Source of the DNA: Paenibacillus plantarum
Lineage (GTDB): Bacteria > Bacillota > Bacilli > Paenibacillales > NBRC-103111
Reading direction: 5' to 3'
NCBI RefSeq assembly: GCF_013141695.1
Contig: NZ_WHNY01000057.1
Location: 109,603 to 173,602 of the forward strand
DNA length: 64,000 nt
In this document: positions 35,486-43,680 of the stretch, piece after piece
How the letters are laid out: every line of letters starts with the position of its first letter
Numbering within the stretch: position 1 is the first letter of the stretch
Translations under genes and position numbers: made by a program
Notes under the pieces: model-generated
The model's input: only the letters and a program-made list of their open reading frames with translations
Database searches by the model: none
Told to the model about the DNA's origin: nothing

Positions 35486-36487
35486 ATGAACAAGAGAGAA
35501 ACCAGTCAAGACATCGTTGATATTATCGTAATTGGCGGCGGCCCTGCTGGCATGTTCGCATCATTTTATGCAGGGATGCGTCAAGCATCTGTGAAAATCA
35601 TTGAAAGCATGCCACAACTTGGTGGTCAACTTGCAGCTCTTTATCCGGAAAAATATATTTATGACGTTGCAGGCTTCCCAAAAATTACAGCTCAAGAGCT
35701 TGTAAATAACTTATCTGCACAAATGAAACACTTTCCTATTCACATTTGTTTGGAAGAAAAAGTACATAATGTCGTTAAGAAAGAAGAACGTCTTTTTGAA
35801 ATTACAACAGACAAAGGCGTACACCTTAGCCGTGCTGTTATCATTTCGGGTGGTGTTGGCGCATTCGAGCCGCGTCGTCTTGAATTACCGGAAGCAGCGC
35901 AATTCGAGAAGAAAAATTTACATTACTTCGTAAGTGACCTGAATGCATTTGCCGGTCAAAAAGTACTTATTAGCGGCGGAGGTGATTCCGCAGTTGACTG
36001 GGCATTGATGCTTGAGCCGATTGCTGAGCAAGTAACCTTGATCCACCGTCGAGATAAATTCCGTGCACATGAACACAGTGTAGAAAACTTAATGAATTCG
36101 AAGGTTAATATTGTTACCCTCACCGAAATCACTAAGCTTCACGGAACAGATCGTATTGAGCAAATTACACTTAAAAATATAAAATCCGGCGAAGAAAGCA
36201 TCCACGATGTCGACGCCGTTATCATCAACTTCGGCTTCGTATCCTCCCTTGGACCGATTTCTGAATGGGGTCTTGACATCGAAAACGGCTCAATCGTTGT
36301 TGATTCCCGTATGGAAACGACGATCCCAGGTATCTTCGCTGCTGGCGATATTACGACATACCCTGGTAAATTGAAATTGATTGCTGTTGGCTTCGGTGAA
36401 GCACCGACGGCCATTAACAATGCCAAAGTTTATATTGACCCAAGTGCCAAGCTTTCACCAGGACATAGTTCGAACATGAAATTATAA
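35486..36487 (+). CDS. Ferredoxin--NADP+ reductase, thioredoxin-reductase-like type
   Basis: 333 residues from ATG 35486 (GGAGG site). FAD motif IGGGPAGMFA near residue 17 and NADPH motif ISGGGDSAVDWAL near residue 160. The CxxC pair of true thioredoxin reductase is missing (the position reads SGGGDSA), which identifies the YumC/FNR branch. Supplies electrons to ferredoxin/flavodoxin and iron release. A Fur-like box upstream supports iron control. Confidence 0.9.
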   Translation: MNKRETSQDIVDIIVIGGGPAGMFASFYAGMRQASVKIIESMPQLGGQLAALYPEKYIYDVAGFPKITAQELVNNLSAQMKHFPIHICLEEKVHNVVKKEERLFEITTDKGVHLSRAVIISGGVGAFEPRRLELPEAAQFEKKNLHYFVSDLNAFAGQKVLISGGGDSAVDWALMLEPIAEQVTLIHRRDKFRAHEHSVENLMNSKVNIVTLTEITKLHGTDRIEQITLKNIKSGEESIHDVDAVIINFGFVSSLGPISEWGLDIENGSIVVDSRMETTIPGIFAAGDITTYPGKLKLIAVGFGEAPTAINNAKVYIDPSAKLSPGHSSNMKL

Positions 36488-36500
36488 TGTTTAGAAATGA

Positions 36501-36547
36501 AAAGGGGTATTCTAACCTAATCTACGGATTAGGAGGAATACCCCTTT
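36501..36547 (+). promoter_or_regulatory. Long hairpin that buries the ribosome site and start of the zinc-ribbon gene
   Basis: AAAGGGGTATTC (36501-36512) pairs with GAATACCCCTTT (36536-36547) and inner CCTAATC/GATTAGG closes on a UACG tetraloop (36523-36526). The ribosome site AGGAGG (36531-36536) and the first bases of the TTG start (36546) are inside the 3' arm. It begins 13 nt after the reductase stop, so it may end that transcript, gate the next gene, or both. Confidence 0.7.
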
Positions 36548-36794
36548 GTCATCTATATGTCCAGTTTGTAACGGCATGCAAGAATTGCAGACCAACTGTC
36601 CTGTGTGCTCGCAGCGTATGTGTGACCATGGTAAGCTGAGTGACTTGCTCGGTCCTTATTCGCCTTACGAGATGAACAACACTTCCTTGATTAACCAGGA
36701 AGGCGATGAGCCTGAGCTCTGCCTTCACCTCTTGAATTGCCCCGACTGTCATTCTAGCTACACCCTGCAAATACGTGCTGAGTTGAATTTTTAA
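36546..36794 (+). CDS. Small zinc-ribbon-like protein
   Basis: 82 residues from a TTG start. Three CxxC pairs (CPVC at 5-8, CPVC at 18-21, CPDC near 69) plus CDH and CLH segments form likely zinc knuckles. Ribosome site AGGAGG is 9 nt upstream but inside a strong hairpin. The stop codon overlaps the convergent sda stop. Function unknown. Confidence 0.7.
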   Translation: MSSICPVCNGMQELQTNCPVCSQRMCDHGKLSDLLGPYSPYEMNNTSLINQEGDEPELCLHLLNCPDCHSSYTLQIRAELNF

Positions 36795-36946
36795 TTAAGC
36801 GGTGCCTCGTCCTTAACCAACACGGATAGTTTTAATTTGCGTCTCTGTATTTCCGCGAGCAATAGTTCAAGAAAATCCGATTCTAATCTTAAATCTAGTG
36901 CCTTGTAATAAGAGTCGATCAATGTCTCATCGCTAATTTGTCTCAC
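36791..36946 (-). CDS. sda: Sporulation checkpoint inhibitor Sda
   Basis: 51 residues from GTG 36946. Matches B. subtilis Sda along its helical hairpin: VRQISDETLIDSYYKALDLR and SDFLELLLAEIQRRKL. Sda binds the dimerisation domain of sporulation histidine kinases (KinA) and blocks the phosphorelay when replication is disturbed. An upstream ATG frame extension is ignored because family members begin at this point. A cluster of DnaA boxes lies directly upstream, as expected for DnaA-driven sda. Confidence 0.88.
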   Translation of the reverse strand: MRQISDETLIDSYYKALDLRLESDFLELLLAEIQRRKLKLSVLVKDEAPLN

Positions 36947-36977
36947 TGAAATCACCCATATTCTATAATTTAAACTA

Positions 36978-37005
36978 ATAGTATCATGGGGTTTTTGATA
37001 GAACA
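36978..37005 (-). promoter_or_regulatory. Probable sda promoter
   Basis: Minus strand -35 TTGTTC, 17 bp, -10 TACTAT, placed between the DnaA box at 37015-37023 and the sda start. Confidence 0.45.
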
Positions 37006-37014
37006 AGCGTTCCG

Positions 37015-37114
37015 TTATCCACAGTTAAGTGTGCATATCCTGTGGGTAAATTGTTAATATGTACCATGAAGGCTATCAAAGTATAGGGGGATAGTGTGCA
37101 TAAACTTATACACA
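37015..37114. promoter_or_regulatory. DnaA-box cluster upstream of sda
   Basis: Perfect box TTATCCACA at 37015-37023; TGTGGGTAA (one mismatch, minus) at 37041-37049; TGTGCATAA (TTATGCACA on minus) at 37095-37103; TTATACACA at 37106-37114; a weaker TGTGCATAT at 37030-37038. DnaA-dependent activation of sda through upstream boxes is established in B. subtilis. Confidence 0.8.
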
Positions 37115-37297
37115 TCCAAAACTTGTAAATTACTGATAAAAAAAAATGATCACTAATTTAGGTATTTTTAACGTTTATTTAACATAACCTTCATCTATTT
37201 CACAAAATTGAAAAGAAATTTTAATCGTCCGTTAATATTCATCGTCTACAATGATAGTAGAAAGACAAATCAAACAAATCTAAGGAGCTGAATTCGT

Positions 37298-37459
37298 ATG
37301 ATCGTTTACGATATCGTGTTAAATGGAGAAATTAAAGAAACAATCAAACCTCGCAAGAACCGTTTGAAAGAAATTTATGCTTATATGCAGGAACAAACGA
37401 AGTTGATGCAAGCCAAATATGGTGAAAACGTAAGAATTAAAGGCCGAATGGTTTACTAA
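37298..37459 (+). CDS. Short conserved-looking protein, unknown function
   Basis: 53 residues, start ATG 37298 with AAGGAGCTG site 6-7 nt upstream, stop TAA. Begins MIVYDIVLNGEIKETIKPRK and is rich in Lys/Arg and Glu in the middle (helical), ending VRIKGRMVY; predicted as a small beta-alpha-beta protein. Good ribosome site, sensible codon use and no overlap with other genes support it being real. Lies divergent from sda beyond the DnaA boxes. Confidence 0.6.
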   Translation: MIVYDIVLNGEIKETIKPRKNRLKEIYAYMQEQTKLMQAKYGENVRIKGRMVY

Positions 37460-37501
37460 CCTCATCAATACCCCCTTCGGCCCCTATGATTTCTTCCACA
37501 T

Positions 37502-38182
37502 TTAAATAATGCCCTTGCGATGTAACACAGTTAATAAGCGATAGAAATCATAGCTCCCTTTCTCAGGTGTGTCGATCAAGCCAGCCTTAACTGCCGCATC
37601 AACGGCTGACTTCGCCCATGTTGGCACGATCGTCAAAGCGGCCTGTTCTTCGAGTGAGTGTACTCTACTTGTTAATTCTGAAATCTGGGCTTGTAAGTTC
37701 TCTAACATCCGTATGACCTCCTCATCGAAGAAAATTAACCCTTCCGTCGCTATAATTGCATTCAATTTACTTGTATAGGCAGGGTCAGTCGCGTATCCAC
37801 TCTTCTGTAGTACAGCTGTTTGAGTTTGTGGGATGCTTGCTGACCGAACTGCCGAATAACGCGCAGCATGAAATAATAAATCTTGATCCCGAAATCCATC
37901 CTCAATGGAGCTGTATGCTCGAAAATCCCCCGGTACATCAAACACGTGATTCTCATTTATGAATTCCCATGTGCTTACAGATACACGATCGCCTTGCCAA
38001 TAAGGCGTTAGTACGCCATTTCCAACTTTATATCCAACCAAGTTATTCCAAGCGTTTATTCTACCCCCTGTTTCAAGTATTGCTTGTGCAATTCGAACAG
38101 AAGGGAAAATTGGCGAGCCTTCTAAACGAAGCTTCAAAGCAATCGGTGCAACGAGATCGATGAAATCCTTTCTAGTTGCCAT
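37502..38182 (-). CDS. Glucosaminidase-domain (GH73) cell-wall hydrolase
   Basis: 226 residues from ATG 38182 (GGAGGGA site). N-terminal glucosaminidase domain (about 1-145) with catalytic Glu37 in AQAILETGG and the NNLVGYKVG, YSSIEDGFRDQDLLF family segments. Then a short coiled coil (LENLQAQISELTSRVHSLEEQ) and a C-terminal stretch PTWAKSAVDAAVKAGLID resembling an SLH-like helix. No signal peptide, as in spore/phage-type enzymes. Probably cleaves peptidoglycan glycan strands during sporulation or division. Confidence 0.8.
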   Translation of the reverse strand: MATRKDFIDLVAPIALKLRLEGSPIFPSVRIAQAILETGGRINAWNNLVGYKVGNGVLTPYWQGDRVSVSTWEFINENHVFDVPGDFRAYSSIEDGFRDQDLLFHAARYSAVRSASIPQTQTAVLQKSGYATDPAYTSKLNAIIATEGLIFFDEEVIRMLENLQAQISELTSRVHSLEEQAALTIVPTWAKSAVDAAVKAGLIDTPEKGSYDFYRLLTVLHRKGII

Positions 38183-38287
38183 ATGACTCCCTCCTTTCAA
38201 ACAAAGACTAGTACTATCATCATAGTATATTCCACAATTTGGTAATGAGAGACGACTCCTATCTAGCTAGTCCGCGCTATTTGCAAC

Positions 38288-38318
38288 TTTACTTTTCCCT
38301 TACGTTAATGTTTATTTT
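38288..38318 (+). promoter_or_regulatory. MerR-type promoter of the MerR-methyltransferase gene
   Basis: -35 TTTACT (38288-38293), 19 bp, -10 TATTTT (38313-38318). The spacer contains CCCTTACGTTA, which is shared with the promoter at 39403-39433. Confidence 0.6.
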
Positions 38319-38340
38319 AAGTGAGAGAAAGGGTGAAAGC

Positions 38341-39390
38341 ATGCAAATTAAAGATGTTGCAAACAAATTGAATATTTCTCCTAGAGCCATCCGCTTTTAT
38401 GAAGATAAAGGACTTATTTCACCGTCTAAACAGGAAAATAATTCATATCGAACATTTACAGAAAAAGAAATATGGCGGCTACAAACGATTATTTCGCTGC
38501 GTGAATCAGGTATGTCCATTGCCGATATTCAAAAAGCCTTACAAGAAGTTGATGCCGATGATAAAGAGCAGCTTCAATACTATTTGGAAATACAACGATC
38601 TGTTGTTTTTGCGCAATGGCTGGAGTTCAAGCAAATCATTGAAACGACGGATACCATGATTGATCTTCTGAAACAAAACAACTCACTTCCGATCGATGAT
38701 ATTTTCACACTCGCGGAAGGTTCTAAACGACTTCGAGAAATGCGCAAAAGTTGGAAGGACACATGGAACTTTGATCAACAAGCCTTGACTCATGATGAAC
38801 GCGTTCTACATAATGACCACGAGTATAAAGGATACGAGGAAGTTCTGGATCTAACACTTCAATGGATAAAACCGAGGGTCGGGGAGAAAGGGCTCGATCT
38901 TGGGACAGGCACAGGTAATTTAGCAAGGCGATTTCTGCAAAAGGGCATTCACATGGCTGGCGTGGACCAATCCAAAGAAATGCTGAAACAATGCCAGAGT
39001 AAACATCCGCAAATGGACATGAAACTAGGCAATTTCCTGGCTATTCCTTACATGGATAACCAATTCGATTTTGTCGTTACATCGTTTGCTTTTCACCATA
39101 TTACGAACGAACAACAGCTGCTAGCACTAGATGAAATGCGCCGCGTGCTCAAGTCTCACGGTAGAATTTGCATAGCGGATTTAATGTTCGAAACTGAATC
39201 TGCAAAAGAGCTATATCTGGAAGAATGTATGGCGAGCGGGCGCACAGATCTCCTCTCAACCCTGCAAGATCAGCATTATGCCATCTGCTCTTCCCTGCTA
39301 ACCTGGTTTGACGAACATGGTTATATTACCAAACATACGAAACTCAACGATTTACTATATATCGTCTATGCAGTTCCCATTCAACCCTAA
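38341..39390 (+). CDS. MerR regulator fused to a SAM-dependent methyltransferase
   Basis: 349 residues from ATG 38341 (GAAAGGGTGA site). Residues 1-70 are a MerR winged helix (IKDVANKLNISPRAIRFYEDKGLI), 75-115 a dimerisation coil, and about 160-349 a class I methyltransferase with SAM motif LDLGTGTGN at 185-193 and DQ-type acidic motif VDQSKEM. A DNA-binding sensor whose effector domain is an enzyme fold: it may sense SAM or a methylated small molecule. Its promoter and that of the next gene share an operator. Confidence 0.85.
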   Translation: MQIKDVANKLNISPRAIRFYEDKGLISPSKQENNSYRTFTEKEIWRLQTIISLRESGMSIADIQKALQEVDADDKEQLQYYLEIQRSVVFAQWLEFKQIIETTDTMIDLLKQNNSLPIDDIFTLAEGSKRLREMRKSWKDTWNFDQQALTHDERVLHNDHEYKGYEEVLDLTLQWIKPRVGEKGLDLGTGTGNLARRFLQKGIHMAGVDQSKEMLKQCQSKHPQMDMKLGNFLAIPYMDNQFDFVVTSFAFHHITNEQQLLALDEMRRVLKSHGRICIADLMFETESAKELYLEECMASGRTDLLSTLQDQHYAICSSLLTWFDEHGYITKHTKLNDLLYIVYAVPIQP

Positions 39391-39402
39391 TAAAACGATC
39401 TC

Positions 39403-39433
39403 TTGACCTTCTCCTTACGTTACACATTATGAT
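39403..39433 (+). promoter_or_regulatory. MerR-type promoter of the 39472 methyltransferase
   Basis: -35 TTGACC (39403-39408), 19-bp spacer containing TCCTTACGTTA, -10 TATGAT (39428-39433). Aligns without gaps to 38288-38318. Confidence 0.7.
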
Positions 39434-39471
39434 GACAATGTTTAACATACCCCTAAGGAGGAGATTACCAC

Positions 39472-40158
39472 ATGCCTAATCATGCAGACATTTATGCCGT
39501 TCAAGCAGACATGTATGAACAACTCGTTTCCAAACAAGCAAGCTTATATGAAACCATTCAAACCATCATCCCCGTTGAAGGTCTAGACATCATCGACATG
39601 GGAGCTGGTGCTGGAAGATTAACCCGTATTCTCGCTCCACAAGCAAAGACCATAGTAGCTTTAGATGAATCCGAATCTATGCTGCGAATTAACGCAGATC
39701 ATCTCAGTCAAGCTGATTTGCACAATTGGCAAACACAAGTTGCTGACCATAGGCATTTACCTGCCGCCAATCATAGTGCAGATTTAATCGTTTCCGGATG
39801 GAGTATTTGCTACCTTGGAAATTCGGAAGTCGATCAATGGGAAGCCAATATTCACCAAGTTATAAGCGAAATCAGAAGAGTTCTGCGCCCAGGCGGTACG
39901 GTTATTATTATCGAGAACTTCGGAACTGGCTCTGAAACACCCCATCCGCCTGATTTCTTGATGAATTATTATAGGCTGCTTGAATCCGAGTATGGTTTTT
40001 CTCATTCGTGGATACGGACCGATTATACGTTTGAGAGCGTAGATGAGGCCGAGATGCTTACGAGATTTTTCTTTGGGGACGCGATAGCCGATAAAGTTGT
40101 CAGCGAGCAGTTGACTACTTTGCCTGAGTGTGCGGGGATTTGGTGGTTAACGGTGTAG
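39472..40158 (+). CDS. Class I SAM-dependent methyltransferase
   Basis: 228 residues, AGGAGGAG ribosome site. SAM motif I IIDMGAGAGRL at 41-50, acidic motif ALDESESML, motif IV DLIVSGWSICYL. The family includes UbiE-like small-molecule methyltransferases. Its promoter has the 19-bp spacing of MerR targets, so the upstream MerR-methyltransferase fusion is the likely regulator. Substrate unknown. Confidence 0.85.
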   Translation: MPNHADIYAVQADMYEQLVSKQASLYETIQTIIPVEGLDIIDMGAGAGRLTRILAPQAKTIVALDESESMLRINADHLSQADLHNWQTQVADHRHLPAANHSADLIVSGWSICYLGNSEVDQWEANIHQVISEIRRVLRPGGTVIIIENFGTGSETPHPPDFLMNYYRLLESEYGFSHSWIRTDYTFESVDEAEMLTRFFFGDAIADKVVSEQLTTLPECAGIWWLTV

Positions 40159-40180
40159 CCCTCGTCGCTAGTTCACTTTG

Positions 40181-40365
40181 AAAAGGGAACGTAGATGCGC
40201 TATTTCGCCGAAATCACTTGAAATTTGTACCAAGAGGAACGTAGATACGTTATTTGCCTGATTTATGAGGAATTTGGTGTTATCGAGAAAAATAAGGCAC
40301 TGTCGTTCCCTAGGATACTCATTTCGTGAAATTAGTTAAAAATAGCGCATCCTAGTTCCCTTTTC
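40181..40365. repeat. Intergenic palindromic repeat, family B
   Basis: Between convergent genes. Four units of GGAACgtAGATrCGyTATTT type: plus-strand copies begin at 40184 and 40233 (49 bp apart), and inverted copies end near 40324 and 40365. The outer pair forms terminal inverted repeats AAAAGGGAAC-n4-ATGCGCTATTT / its complement. The element can fold as one long nested hairpin or cruciform. Confidence 0.8.
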
Positions 40366-40378
40366 TTCTCTAGCACGA

Positions 40379-40427
40379 CAAAAAAACCTTCTGAACTAGT
40401 GTGATCTACACATAAGTTCAGAAGGTT
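40379..40427 (-). terminator. Terminator of the HesB-family gene
   Basis: AACCTTCTGAACT ... AGTTCAGAAGGTT with inner TGTG/CACA pairing; minus-strand T-run of seven. Confidence 0.9.
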
Positions 40428-40439
40428 CATTATTAATGA

Positions 40440-40811
40440 TTAAGCCTCAACCTTATCATCACAAGGCTCAGGTGTTCCTTCATAGTCCGCTGGCTTGAAG
40501 GACGAACCACAACCACACGATGCTACTGCATTCGGGTTATTGATGGTGAAACCGCCGCCCATGCCTTTGTCTTCGAAGTCGATTTGGACGCCGTATAAAT
40601 ACTTAGCGCTCTCTTCATCCACGACAACCTTCACGCCGTGAATGGTAAATTCTTTATCGTCAGACTTTTGATCATCGTCGAAGCCCATTCCATAAGAAAA
40701 GCCGCTGCAACCACCAGCCTTCACGCCAAGGCGTAAGAAAAGATTCGGTGATTCTTCCGATGCCAAAAGCTCTTTAATTTTCTCACTTGCAGATTCACTT
40801 ATATTAATCAT
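40440..40811 (-). CDS. HesB/IscA-family iron-sulfur cluster assembly protein
   Basis: 123 residues. A-type carrier with cysteines Cys35 (GGCSGFSYG), Cys99 and Cys101 (CGCGSSF), the three ligands for cluster or iron binding. Carries Fe-S clusters to targets; ErpA/SufA-like. A C-terminal extension of about 15 acidic residues is beyond the usual end. Part of the yum/yut-like neighbourhood with NifU and YuzB. Confidence 0.92.
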   Translation of the reverse strand: MINISESASEKIKELLASEESPNLFLRLGVKAGGCSGFSYGMGFDDDQKSDDKEFTIHGVKVVVDEESAKYLYGVQIDFEDKGMGGGFTINNPNAVASCGCGSSFKPADYEGTPEPCDDKVEA

Positions 40812-40924
40812 AATGGAAATCCCTCCTTGGTTTTTCCCTGTAAATTAAGGAAAACTGGCATTGGTATTACGAAGTGCTTGCTATAAGTATACTCCTAATC
40901 CATCCGATGCTCAAGGGCAGCTGT

Positions 40925-41107
40925 TCACTGTTTAGAACGTCTTGTGGCATAATACTGCAATAGTAACTGGTCCAGATCTCGACTGCATTTCTGCACGTCA
41001 GGATGAAGGAAACCATGCGAGGTCCCCAAACTAACCATTTTGCCTCGAAGTTGTTCAATTTTAATATGAAGTCGTTCCTGCGGTTCGGTCACGAATAATG
41101 GTAGCAC
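40925..41107 (-). CDS. Spo0E-like sporulation phosphatase
   Basis: 60 residues from GTG 41107 (AAAGGTGAT site). Spo0E-family helical hairpin: IEQLRGKMVSLG ... HPDVQKCSRDLDQLLLQYY. The signature SQELD reads CSRDLD here, keeping the Ser, Leu and the final Asp but not Gln-Glu. Such proteins dephosphorylate Spo0A-P and delay sporulation. Upstream GTG at 41119 lies in the ribosome site. Confidence 0.7.
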   Translation of the reverse strand: MLPLFVTEPQERLHIKIEQLRGKMVSLGTSHGFLHPDVQKCSRDLDQLLLQYYATRRSKQ

Positions 41108-41251
41108 GATTATTATCACCTTTAGCCCTTACGTAATCACATTGCAATAGTATACAGGAATTTGTTAATATTGGGAATAACATTTCGCCGATTTCATCGA
41201 AAAAATATAGGACATGGATAAGATTGTCGATTTATCTTCAACGTTCTGATG

Positions 41252-41446
41252 TTGCCCCTCCCAAGTAGGAGGTTTATAATAAGAAAGATGGATAGCTTGT
41301 ATCGATATAAATCTGGTTGTGAATTCCTTAACCGAACTGGTTGACAGGTACGCGAGCAACTCACACCACCTAACGCACCTAGTCCTAACTGCTGGCTGCG
41401 TCGTTTCATTATGCGGTTTATTTTATTTTCATAGGAGGCATGGAGC
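41252..41446 (+). promoter_or_regulatory. mqnE promoter and long leader
   Basis: -35 TTGCCC (41252-41257), 17 bp, -10 TATAAT (41275-41280); start near 41287, giving a 160-nt 5' leader before ATG 41447. The leader has AACC/GGTT and AGGT/ACCT pairings, but I recognise no riboswitch class. Confidence 0.5.
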
Positions 41447-42547
41447 ATGAGTATTACGACAGTAGACCCGATTAAACGAATGGCTGAAATTGCTGACAAA
41501 GTTGAGAACGGCGAACGTCTAAGTTTGGAAGACGGACTGTTTTTATATGAATCTGACGATCTTTTAACCATTGGTCAATTAGCGAATAAAGTGAATACAC
41601 GGTTGAATGGGAACAAGGTGTATTTTGTACAAAATATGAGCTTATATTTCACGAATGTCTGTGAGGAGCATTGTTCGTTTTGTCATTTCCGCCGCGACGA
41701 AGGTCAAGAAGGTGCTTACACTTTAACACCAGATCAGATGTTAGACTATATCGCCGAGAATTTTAACCCTGAAATTAAAGAGTTCCATATTAGTCAGGGG
41801 CATAACCCCCATCTGCCTTTCGAGTATTACGTGGATTGCATTCGTCGGTTGAAGCAAGCTTACCCGGATGTCACGATTAAAGCTCATACGGCTGCAGAGA
41901 TCGAATTCTTCTCACGTATTAGCGGCCTGAGCTACCGAGATGTACTTAAGGCGTTAATGGATGCTGGACTTTCCACGCTCCCTGGCGGAGGCGCCGAAAT
42001 TCTTACGGAACGTTACCGTTCGAAAATGAAGGTCGAAAAAGCTTCCACCGAAGAATGGTTGGATGTTCATCGTCAAGCTCATCTCCTAGGGATGAAAACT
42101 CATGCGACCATGCTATATGGTTCAATCGAAACGAAAGAAGAACGGATTCGCCATATGATGTTGCTGCGCGAGCTGCAAGACGAAACAGGCGGTTTCCTCG
42201 TATTCATTCCTAATTCTGTTCAGCCAGCGAGCAAAAATGCAAGTCTTAAACGTTTCGTTCCCGCTTGGGACGAACTCAAAACAATGGCGATTAGCCGCCT
42301 AATGTTGGACAATTTCCCACATATTAAAGCTTACTTCATCAATATCGGAACGAAACTTACGCAACTTTCCTTCACATTCGGTGCTTCAGATGCTCACGGC
42401 ACGATCGTCAAAGAGAAAATCTCACATGCTGCTGGCGCACTTTCACCAGAAGGTTTAACACGCGATGAGATTGTATGGCTCATTCAAGGCGCGGGCCGCG
42501 TCGCGGTAGAGCGAGACACCTTTTATAATGAAATCAAAGTGTATTAG
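41447..42547 (+). CDS. mqnE: Aminofutalosine synthase (radical SAM)
   Basis: 366 residues. Radical-SAM cluster Cys72-x3-Cys76-x2-Cys79 (NVCEEHCSFCHF), SAM-binding GGGAEILTERYRSK, and the MqnE/CofH-type segments HATMLYGSIET and LRELQDETGGFLVFIPNSVQP. Joins a radical on chorismate-derived 3-carboxyvinyl-oxybenzoate with SAM-activated chemistry to make 6-amino-6-deoxyfutalosine in the futalosine menaquinone route. MqnC is a near paralogue, but the LRELQDETGGF pattern favours MqnE. GGAGGC ribosome site. Confidence 0.85.
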   Translation: MSITTVDPIKRMAEIADKVENGERLSLEDGLFLYESDDLLTIGQLANKVNTRLNGNKVYFVQNMSLYFTNVCEEHCSFCHFRRDEGQEGAYTLTPDQMLDYIAENFNPEIKEFHISQGHNPHLPFEYYVDCIRRLKQAYPDVTIKAHTAAEIEFFSRISGLSYRDVLKALMDAGLSTLPGGGAEILTERYRSKMKVEKASTEEWLDVHRQAHLLGMKTHATMLYGSIETKEERIRHMMLLRELQDETGGFLVFIPNSVQPASKNASLKRFVPAWDELKTMAISRLMLDNFPHIKAYFINIGTKLTQLSFTFGASDAHGTIVKEKISHAAGALSPEGLTRDEIVWLIQGAGRVAVERDTFYNEIKVY

Positions 42548-42600
42548 AGATAATAGGTAATAGAGAATAGATCATCGTTCAGAAGGGATATTGGTTGGCT

Positions 42601-43665
42601 ATGAAAAAGTTTGTCATTCTCGGAGGAGGCTATGGCGGTCTGACCATAGCTTTGAATTTGCTGGAAAAGGATATACCAGACGACACTGAACTTATTATGA
42701 TTGATCGCAGTCCATTCCAAGGCCTCAAAACGGAATATTATGCACTAGCTTCCGGTACCATTGCTGAAACCCATATTCGTGTAGCTTATCCCGATGATTC
42801 GCGGCTTCAGCTTGTTTACGGAGAAGTATCTGATGTTAATCTCGAAACGAGACAAATCAACTTCCACGACAAAGAACCCATCTCCTACGACTGGCTAGTC
42901 ATTGGACTTGGTTGTGTTGACAGTTATCATGGGATTACTGGCGCTCAGGAGTTTTCATCTAGTATCCAGACACTAGCTCAAACGCGGGCAACGTATCAGA
43001 AAATAAACAACATCAATCCATACGGACAAGTATCCATCATTGGTGGAGGACTTAGCGGTGTAGAAATGGCTTCAGAACTTCGCGAAAGCCGCCCTGACTT
43101 GAACATCCGATTAATTGATCGTGGTCCTAGTCTGCTCTCCGCTTTCCCTACGAATCTGCAGCAATATGTGCGTGAATGGATGATTGAACATCATATTGAG
43201 CTGCGTACACAAGTATCGCTTGTTCGATTAGATGGCGGTGATTTGTACAATCAAGATGAAATTATCCGTACTGATGCGACAATTTGGACAGCAGGTATAC
43301 AACCAACGCCTATTGTCGAAGCTTTGAATGTACCAAAAGATCGTCAAGGACGTATTCTATTAAACGAATACCACCAAATCCCCAACTTTGAGGAAGTTTA
43401 CGTCGTAGGTGACTGCGCGTCCCTACCGTTCTCACCAAGTGCCCAAGCTGCACAAGCGCAAGGTAAACAAATAGCCGAAGTCATCCAAGCGATTTGGAAA
43501 GGCGATGCACCTAAACTTGGTAAAATCAAGCTGCGAGGCACACTCGGTTCACTTGGCAAAAAGAGCGGCTTCGGCATCATGGGAAAACGTACGCTAATGA
43601 CAGGGAAAATTGCTCGTATGTTGAAAAGCGGCGTGCTTTGGAAATCCAAACGCCACTTCGGTTAG
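42601..43665 (+). CDS. NDH-2-like FAD/NAD(P)-dependent oxidoreductase (YutJ type)
   Basis: 354 residues from ATG 42601 (TTG 42595 is better spaced from AGAAGGGA and cannot be excluded). FAD motif ILGGGYGGLTIAL, NAD motif IIGGGLSGVEMASELRE, and VYVVGDCASLPFSPSAQAAQAQG. Shorter than the 396-residue ndh, missing part of the membrane tail. Bacillus YutJ is a similar NADH dehydrogenase-like protein of unknown role. Confidence 0.85.
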   Translation: MKKFVILGGGYGGLTIALNLLEKDIPDDTELIMIDRSPFQGLKTEYYALASGTIAETHIRVAYPDDSRLQLVYGEVSDVNLETRQINFHDKEPISYDWLVIGLGCVDSYHGITGAQEFSSSIQTLAQTRATYQKINNINPYGQVSIIGGGLSGVEMASELRESRPDLNIRLIDRGPSLLSAFPTNLQQYVREWMIEHHIELRTQVSLVRLDGGDLYNQDEIIRTDATIWTAGIQPTPIVEALNVPKDRQGRILLNEYHQIPNFEEVYVVGDCASLPFSPSAQAAQAQGKQIAEVIQAIWKGDAPKLGKIKLRGTLGSLGKKSGFGIMGKRTLMTGKIARMLKSGVLWKSKRHFG

Positions 43666-43680
43666 GTTAGCTAGATCGGC

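Noticed and set aside
41194..41571. 125-codon minus-strand frame
   Set aside because: Overlaps the mqnE promoter, leader and 5' end; no recognised domain or ribosome site.
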